Positions 7,476 through 11,842 of a DNA stretch of 11,842 nt are shown here, piece after piece (position 1 is the stretch's first letter; each line of letters begins with the position of its first letter). Source of the stretch: Baffinella frigidus (lineage: Eukaryota; Cryptophyceae; Cryptomonadales; Baffinellaceae); the NCBI GenBank assembly GCA_026770585.1, contig MU646367.1, positions 303,303 to 315,144 of the forward strand, given 5' to 3'. Under the pieces are notes generated by a model. That model saw only the letters and a list, made by a program, of their open reading frames with translations, was not told where the DNA came from and ran no database searches. Both the position numbers and the translations under genes were made by a program.

Positions 7476-7830
7476 ACGGTGCCGCGATCCTTCTGCACCG
7501 GGGGGCCTGAATGTGATCCGAAAGGAAGCATGGCCTTCCTGCAGGATAAGTTCCGGTGTCCGCCTATGTTGGGAGCTCGAAGAACCTGAAGGACCTGAAT
7601 TTCTCACCTAAAGGACCATCTATCTCCTTTCATCGTTGTTGTGTCCCTGATCTCACCTCACCCCCCCACATAATCCCTCTCAGCTTGTGGGGTATCCGTG
7701 GCTGGAGCGTTGATACTTCAACCATGGGATACCATGAGCCTCGTAAAGGCGGGCTCGGTGTGTGCGCGAGCGTGCTGCCATTTGGCACTCCTCAAACACC
7801 CCAAGAGAACCACCCTGTATCCCCTCTTCA

Positions 7831-7960
7831 CGAGAGCCTCTGCACTGGAGAGCTCAACGCGGTCCGAAAGCAAAAATGATTTCTCTGCAGTCATTTCTAC
7901 GGAAGGGCGTGTCGTTGGGCTATGTTGGGCGAAATTAAAACCTAAAGGACCTAAACGCTT
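7831..7960 (+). repeat. Dispersed repeat family, copy C, long form
   Basis: This is the longest clear form. It opens with TGCACTGGAGAGCTCAACGC and GGTCCGAAAGCAAAAATG, followed by the TCTGCAG, TCTACGGAAGGGCGTG and GGGCTATGTTGGG core and the CCTAAAGGACCTAAA tail. The phrase CTCAAACACCCCAAGAGA lies just upstream near 7792 and recurs downstream near 8011, with variants at 10709 and 11220, so the real element may be several hundred bp. Confidence 0.8.
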
Positions 7961-8363
7961 GACTGGCAAGATTTTGGTTTCTGCAGGGCGTTCCTCTTTG
8001 GGATTCATAACTCAAACACCCCAAGAGACCACTAGCCCTCCCAGGTGGCTCAAATACCCTCCTGGAACTCAAAGGACCAGGAATGTTAAAACCTATCATT
8101 ACTACACATTTGAGTCTCATTACGTCCGGACATGCAGACAAGAAAAGAGGTGTTGGGACCTGGTCACGGACCGCACCTGTTCTCGACACCTGGTCGCGTC
8201 TGGGACCGGGTACAGACTTTTAGCCTTCATTAGTTTTTGTCAGCCACCCCAGATCTGGGGTGGCCGCCAGGTAAAATCGAAGTCCTTCCAGGGTACTATT
8301 TGAGCTACCTGGGAGGGGAGAAAAACATGAAATCGCTCTTGGTAAACTCGACGTTCCCCTGTT

Positions 8364-8494
8364 CACGAGACTCTGCACTGGAGAGCTAAATGCGATCTGA
8401 AAGCACAAATGCTTTGGCTGCAGATCCTTGCTACGGAAGGGCGTGTCGTTGGGCCATGTTGGGAAAAATTAAAACTTCAAGGACCTAAAGGCTT
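8364..8494 (+). repeat. Dispersed repeat family, copy D, long form
   Basis: CACGAGACTCTGCACTGGAG, then the core with CTACGGAAGGGCGTGTCG, GGGCCATGTTGGG, AAAACTTCAAGGACC and TAAAGGCTTGATG. It continues into a second shared segment, GATCCGGAAGAAAGCATGGC (from about 8500), which also occurs at 7513-7545 and, more diverged, at 11292-11327. Confidence 0.8.
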
Positions 8495-8702
8495 GATGTG
8501 ATCCGGAAGAAAGCATGGCCTTTCTAGAGAACAAGTTCTCTGCGGCAGGGAACCGCTGGTGCTCGATCCACAGACGATGATGTCCATGGGAGTAGAGTCG
8601 TTTACTGAAGAGAGGACAGGAGAGAGGACAGGATCCGCACGTGCCGTGGGCCTATATGTCCTAGTAGTGGACGTGACCTGTGTAAAGTCACTCTGGTCAT
8701 CC

Positions 8703-8870
8703 TATGGGGTAATATCCCCAGACTCCCCCTCACGAGGCCGTCAGGGTGAGTGGATGGTCCTACGTGGGGTAGTATCCCCAGACTCCCCCTTTAGGTCCTT
8801 TAGGTTTTAAATGCTCCAAACATATGCCAACGACACCCTCACGAGGCTGTAAAGGAGAGTGGATTTTCCT
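8703..8870 (+). repeat. Approximately 61-bp direct repeats
   Basis: GGGGTAATATCCCCAGACTC with CCCCT (from about 8706) recurs with one change from about 8767. CACGAGGCCGTCAGGGTGAG, TGGATGGTCCTA (from about 8731) recurs diverged from about 8839. Together they make two to three copies of a composite unit, broken by the inverted tail fragment at 8789-8811. Confidence 0.65.
8789..8811 (-). repeat. Inverted fragment of the dispersed repeat tail
   Basis: CCTTTAGGTCCTTTAGGTTT, followed by TAA, is the reverse complement of the family's AAACCTAAAGGACCTAAAGG tail. It lies about 300 bp after the same-strand tail of copy D (8467-8490), facing it. It may mark the far end of an element with inverted ends or a fragment inserted in the other orientation. 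Confidence 0.7.
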
Positions 8871-8874
8871 ATTT

Positions 8875-9117
8875 GCCGAAACTATGCGTGTAGCAGATGC
8901 GAGGGACGTGCGCGGCGGCGGCGTGATGCGCGTGTTGTAGTTGGAACGTGTTGTACTTGTCGGACGTACCCTTAGACTAACTTAGCGTAAGCTGCCTAAT
9001 TGTCGGGTCTTGAGGATCTGCTTCGTTATTGGACTTGTCCGTGGAGATTCTTGGACCTGGCCGTGGAGATGGTTGTTGAAGCGGTGGTTCTTGAAGCGCT
9101 GACGCCGCGTTTGAGCG
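8875..9117. other. Unique non-coding stretch with a short direct repeat
   Basis: No gene is seen. A 20-bp direct repeat, TTGGACTTGTCCGTGGAGAT, occurs at 9029-9048 and, with two changes, at 9051-9070. CGTGTTGTA occurs twice near 8931 and 8947. The base content shifts to G/T-rich on the + strand before the palindrome array begins. Confidence 0.55.
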
Positions 9118-9263
9118 TCAGCGCTGAGTCATCCTGCGCTGAGTCAGCGCTGACGAGTCAGCGCTGACCCCTTACCTCTTACCATAAGCGCTGAGTCAGC
9201 GCTGACCCCTAACCTCTTACCACAAGCGCTGAGTCAGCGCTGACCCCTAACCTCTTACCACAA
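9118..9263. repeat. Palindrome array with 38-bp tandem units
   Basis: The perfect 10-bp palindrome TCAGCGCTGA occurs five times, at 9118-9127, 9144-9153, 9158-9167, 9196-9205 and 9234-9243. The last two lie in identical 38-bp units (9188-9225, 9226-9263), preceded by a diverged unit at 9150-9187. Each full unit also has the 15-bp palindrome GCGCTGAGTCAGCGC (9136-9150, 9188-9202, 9226-9240). Its GCTGAGTCAGC centre is the kind of site bound by bZIP (AP-1/Maf-type) dimers. Confidence 0.88.
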
Positions 9264-9271
9264 GCGAAAAG

Positions 9272-9349
9272 AAAACACCCTCTTCCGCTAAAAAAGAGTT
9301 AAAAAAAGTCATCGCTAAAAGAGTCGTTTTTAGCGGAAGAGGGTGTTTT
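9272..9349. repeat. Perfect 23-bp inverted repeat with 32-nt AT-rich centre
   Basis: Arm 9272-9294 (AAAACACCCTCTTCCGCTAA plus AAA) is the exact reverse complement of arm 9327-9349. The centre 9295-9326 is A-rich and contains a second, competing partner, CGCTAAAA (9313-9320), that can pair with TTTTAGCG (9328-9335). It starts 8 bp after the palindrome array. It could be a very small fold-back or MITE, or a structured site. No target duplication is obvious. Confidence 0.92.
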
Positions 9350-9384
9350 ACTGCACACGGTTGTCAACCTGTAAACTCTCTCGA

Positions 9385-9840
9385 GAGTCTCTGAGTGAAT
9401 CCTGAGACCCTCTGAGTGAATCCTGGGTCTTTATGAGTGAATCCTGAGTCTTTCTGGGTGAATCTCAAGTCTTTTTGGGCGAATCCTGAGTTTTTGGAGG
9501 TAAATCCTGAGTTTTTCTGGGTCTATCCTGAGTCCTGCTGGATCAATCCTGAGTGACACTCACCGGGTCCTGAGTCTTTCTGGGGCAATGCTGAGTCTTT
9601 CTGGGTGAATCCTGAGTTTGTTTTGGTGAATCCTAAGTTTTTCTGACTAAATCCTGAGTTTTTCTGGGTCTATCCTGAGTCGTGCTGGGTCAATCCTGAG
9701 TGACACTCACTGGATCCTGAGTCTTTCTGAGTGAATCCTGAGTCTCTCTGGGTGACTGCTGATTCTCTCTGGTCGAATCCTGAGTTTTTGGGGGCGAATC
9801 CTGAGTTTTTCTGGGCGAATCCAGAGTTTTCCTGGGTCTA
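9385..9840. repeat. 21-bp minisatellite, about 21 units, indel-free, with 147-bp higher-order period
   Basis: The unit is approximately GAATCCTGAGT followed by YTTTCTGGGT. The T of TCCTG falls at 9400, 9421, 9442 and so on every 21 bases to 9820, with no insertion or deletion although units differ at many bases. Two seven-unit blocks are clearly related: the variant series from 9511 recurs from 9658, 147 bp later, including GAGTGACACTCAC at 9551 and 9698. In one + frame the unit reads V-N-P-E-S/F-F-W, interrupted only by TGA up to the closing TAA. Confidence 0.95.
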
Positions 9841-9844
9841 AAAA

Positions 9845-10890
9845 AAATTGACTGGTTAAAAAACTGGTACCAACACCTCAGCCAGTTTCAGTTTTTAACT
9901 AAAAACTGGTAGTGATGAGACTGGCTGATGGGTTCTCGTCGGCCACACTAACGAGATGTCGCCCGAAATCGGGCAGCCTTCGGCGCAAAAAGCCAGCGGA
10001 AAGCACATGTGAAGTCAATCGAGAAGAAATTATTTCTTCCCGAGTTGGAGCTGTAGAACCGCTCCCAACTTGGGAAAAAACCATCGTACTACATTGAAGG
10101 ACCAAGGACAACACAGGAACAAGAAAATCGACGACGTCGACCTACAGGGTGGTTTGGTGCGGGAAACAGGGGGCTCGGTCGGGCCTAAATGGGCCAGGTC
10201 AGGGAGCTCATCCGTAGATCGTTCCCATCCCCTCAAGAGTGAGGTGGGCGTGGCCTTCGATGTGAGTGTAATACAAAGCACCATAGCACCATATCAGCAA
10301 TGAGTTTTGGCCTTCGAGTTTGGGCAATTCAAACCTAGTTGACTATTTTCCTACGGGGTCGCAAGCTTTCTGGGTGAATGAATTATTCGACCGTATTTCA
10401 TCACGAGACCGTGATCCGGCTTGAAAACCTTCCAGAACGTTTGAAAAGGTTTGCACGGCGGCGAAAGACAGCAACTTTCAATTTATTTGTTGCCACCAGA
10501 TGTGCTTGTACAATACATGTAGCAAGCACCAAATCAAATCGACACGGAAGGCCACCATAGCCTTTTATCGGGGGGAAATTGCCCTACAGCCCTTGCTCGA
10601 AGTTAATAGAAGGTCACACACCGTAAACTGAGATGTGGGCCTTAATTATTAAAATTCCGCTTACCACACCCCTCAAAATGGTGCGACCTTAATTTCGATT
10701 CAGGGCTGTATCAAGCACCCCAAGAGAACCATCCTTTGTCCCCACTTCACGAGCCTTTGAGAGGCACTCCGGCCTGGTTTTCTTCCTCAGCCCCAGTGTG
10801 CCGCTTCGCGAGCGCTCCGCCCGCCGCTTTTGCTGCCATCCGTTGATCGTTCCGGGGAACAGAGCTCCGGAACGACCTTCGCTACCAGAT
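9845..10890. other. About 1 kb without a recognisable gene
   Basis: It starts with ACTGGTT/AACTGG motifs in both orientations (9850-9910), including a hairpin CAGTTTTT-AACT-AAAAACTG at 9889-9908. At 10023-10039 is a 17-bp palindrome (GAAGAAATTATTTCTTC), overlapped by an inverted repeat (CCCGAGTTGG ... CCAACTTGGG) up to 10075. The rest is AT/GC-balanced DNA with short open frames lacking coding bias. A CACCCCAAGAGAACCATCCT phrase near 10716 is shared with the dispersed repeats. Confidence 0.55.
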
Positions 10891-11006
10891 GAGACCCCGC
10901 TTAGGAGGGGCGAGGCCGCGCCGGCCAAGGCTCGACACACAAGCGAGAGAGAACTTACCTTCATTAGTCAACCATTGAGGCTCATCACCTGTCCGACCGA
11001 GGCTCA
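10891..11006 (+). repeat. Duplicated segment, copy 1
   Basis: Begins GAGACCCCGCTTAGGAGG, passes GGCCGCGCCGGCC and CCTTCATTAGTCAACCAT, and ends CACCTGTCCGACCGAGGCTC. The second copy is 11329-11442. Copy 1 runs straight into dispersed repeat copy E. Confidence 0.88.
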
Positions 11007-11135
11007 CAGCCTTTGCACTGGAGAGCTCAACGCGGTCCGAAAGCAAAAGCTTTTCCTAAAAGCACTAAAGCAGACTCTTTCTACAGAAGGGCGTGTCGGT
11101 GGCAAGGAGAAATTGAAACCCGAAAGACCTAAAGG
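11005..11135 (+). repeat. Dispersed repeat family, copy E, diverged
   Basis: TTTGCACTGGAGAGCTCAAC and GCGGTCCGAAAGCAAAAG match copies C and D closely. The core is diverged (TCTACAGAAGGGCGTGTCGG) and the tail reads AAACCCGAAAGACCTAAAGG. A small insertion around 11056-11072 breaks the core. Confidence 0.72.
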
Positions 11136-11328
11136 ATCAGGCAATGATACCTTGGGCCCCATGCCGATTTGGTTGGGTCCCTCGGGTGTGCGAGCGCGTT
11201 CTGTTCCTCTTTGGGATAACTCAAACACCTAACTCTAGGGACCACCCTTTAGCCGATTTCTGCTGCAATCCTTTGCACCGGGGGCCTAAATGTAAACCGA
11301 CAGGAAACATGGCTTTTATGCAGAACAT

Positions 11329-11442
11329 GAGACCCCGCTTAGGAGGAGAGAGGCCGCGCCGGCCCAGGCCCAACCACGAGCGAGATCTAAGATACCTTCA
11401 TTAGTCAACCATCGAGGCTCATCACCTGTCCGACCGAGGCTC
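11329..11442 (+). repeat. Duplicated segment, copy 2
   Basis: Same landmarks as 10891-11006, with scattered substitutions and small indels around 11350-11395. After it, TTCGGCGGTCCGAGTGT occurs twice in tandem (about 11468-11503). Repeats here are nested: duplication, family copy E, shared CATGGC(T/C)TTT segment, duplication. Confidence 0.88.
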
Positions 11443-11589
11443 GACACCTGTTCCTGCCCGCCAGTGACTTCGGCGGTCCGAGTGTCTTCGGCGGTCCGAG
11501 TGTACACCGTGAACTGAGGTGGAGGTCGTAGTCCAACTCTGCACGGTCTCACTGGGAGGGTTTGTATGGAGGCCACTTACTCCTCTCAC

Positions 11590-11842
11590 CTAACCCCTCT
11601 CCCCTCTGAGATCCCCTAACCCCTAACCCTAACCCCTAACCCCAAACCCCGAACCCCAAACCCCTGACCCTAACCCCTAAGTCCTCACCCCTGACCCCTA
11701 CCCTCTACCCTCTAACCCTGACCCCTAACCCCTAACCCCTAACCCCTAACCACAAACCCCTAACCCCTGACCACAAACCCCTAACCCCTTACCCCCAAAC
11801 CTTGACACCTGACCCTGACCCCTAGCCCCTCACCCCTGACCC
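11590..11842 (+). repeat. Degenerate CCCCTAA telomere-like tract, runs off the window
   Basis: The unit here is AACCCCT (CCCCTAA), with AACCCCA, ACCCTCT and GACCCCT variants. It differs from the AAACCCT unit in the left half of the window. The orientation is the same (C-rich strand on +). It is less regular than the 2424-2490 block and continues past the right edge. Confidence 0.88.

Noticed and set aside
7698-8303. 201-codon open frame on the + strand
   Set aside because: It runs through dispersed repeat copy C, has no domain-like pattern and no coding bias; open by chance.
7831-8494. tRNA-derived SINE promoter (A and B boxes)
   Set aside because: GGTCCGAAAGC resembles a B box at only about 8 of 11 positions and no A box lies at the right distance.
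9118-9840. CRISPR-like array
   Set aside because: Units are contiguous with no unique spacers and the genome is eukaryotic; these are tandem repeats.
9385-9840. Nuclear code with TGA as tryptophan
   Set aside because: The gene at 3254-4560 ends sensibly at TGA, and reading through would enter a MITE; TGG/TGA in the array is more simply a G/A variant.
11590-11842. True chromosome end
   Set aside because: The repeats are degenerate, differ from the CCCTAAA type elsewhere, and run off the window; nothing shows a terminus.

Overview
The window looks like nuclear DNA from a GC-rich unicellular eukaryote, most likely an alga or related protist. The evidence is GC-rich exons broken by GT-AG introns, a NIMA-related kinase, and extensive CCCTAAA repeats, the telomere repeat type of plants and many algae. 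These repeats are interstitial: they sit inside introns and between genes. The sequence alone does not identify a lineage.

Left part (1-4560, + strand). The first gene enters from the left edge and encodes the C-terminal part of a protein with a cyclic-nucleotide-binding (CNB) domain. Exons 1-51, 280-558, 751-859 and 1105-1242 join with matching phases. It ends in one of two phase-compatible terminal exons, 1471-1551 or 2236-2379. Two of its introns carry CCCTAAA tracts, and one tract runs into the 3' splice site. About 720 bp of degenerate telomere-like repeat (2394-3112) follows. Next is an unrecognised gene with exons at 3254-3339, 3851-3957 and 4156-4560, whose first two exons join into a beta-rich, possibly C2-like segment.

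Middle (4561-6900). Two copies of a small inverted-repeat element with pogo/Tigger-like ends lie just past the second gene. A complete two-exon NEK-family protein kinase gene, 410 residues, is on the minus strand (6683 to 5292). It is the best supported gene in the window.

Right part (about 6900-11842). I see no convincing gene in these 5 kb. They hold a dispersed repeat family in at least five copies (7286-7366, 7374-7475, 7831-7960, 8364-8494, 11005-11135), an array of five 10-bp palindromes with bZIP-type sites (9118-9263), a perfect 23-bp inverted repeat (9272-9349), a 21-bp minisatellite with no indel over about 440 bp and a 147-bp higher-order period (about 9385-9840), a 115-bp duplication (10891-11006 and 11329-11442), and a terminal tract of a different telomere-like type, CCCCTAA (11590-11842).

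The three genes show no sign of a shared pathway. The CNB protein and the kinase could both be signalling proteins, but adjacency means little in such a genome. The most unusual material is non-coding: telomere-like DNA used as intron sequence, and the run of palindromes, fold-back and 21-bp array at 9.1-9.85 kb.
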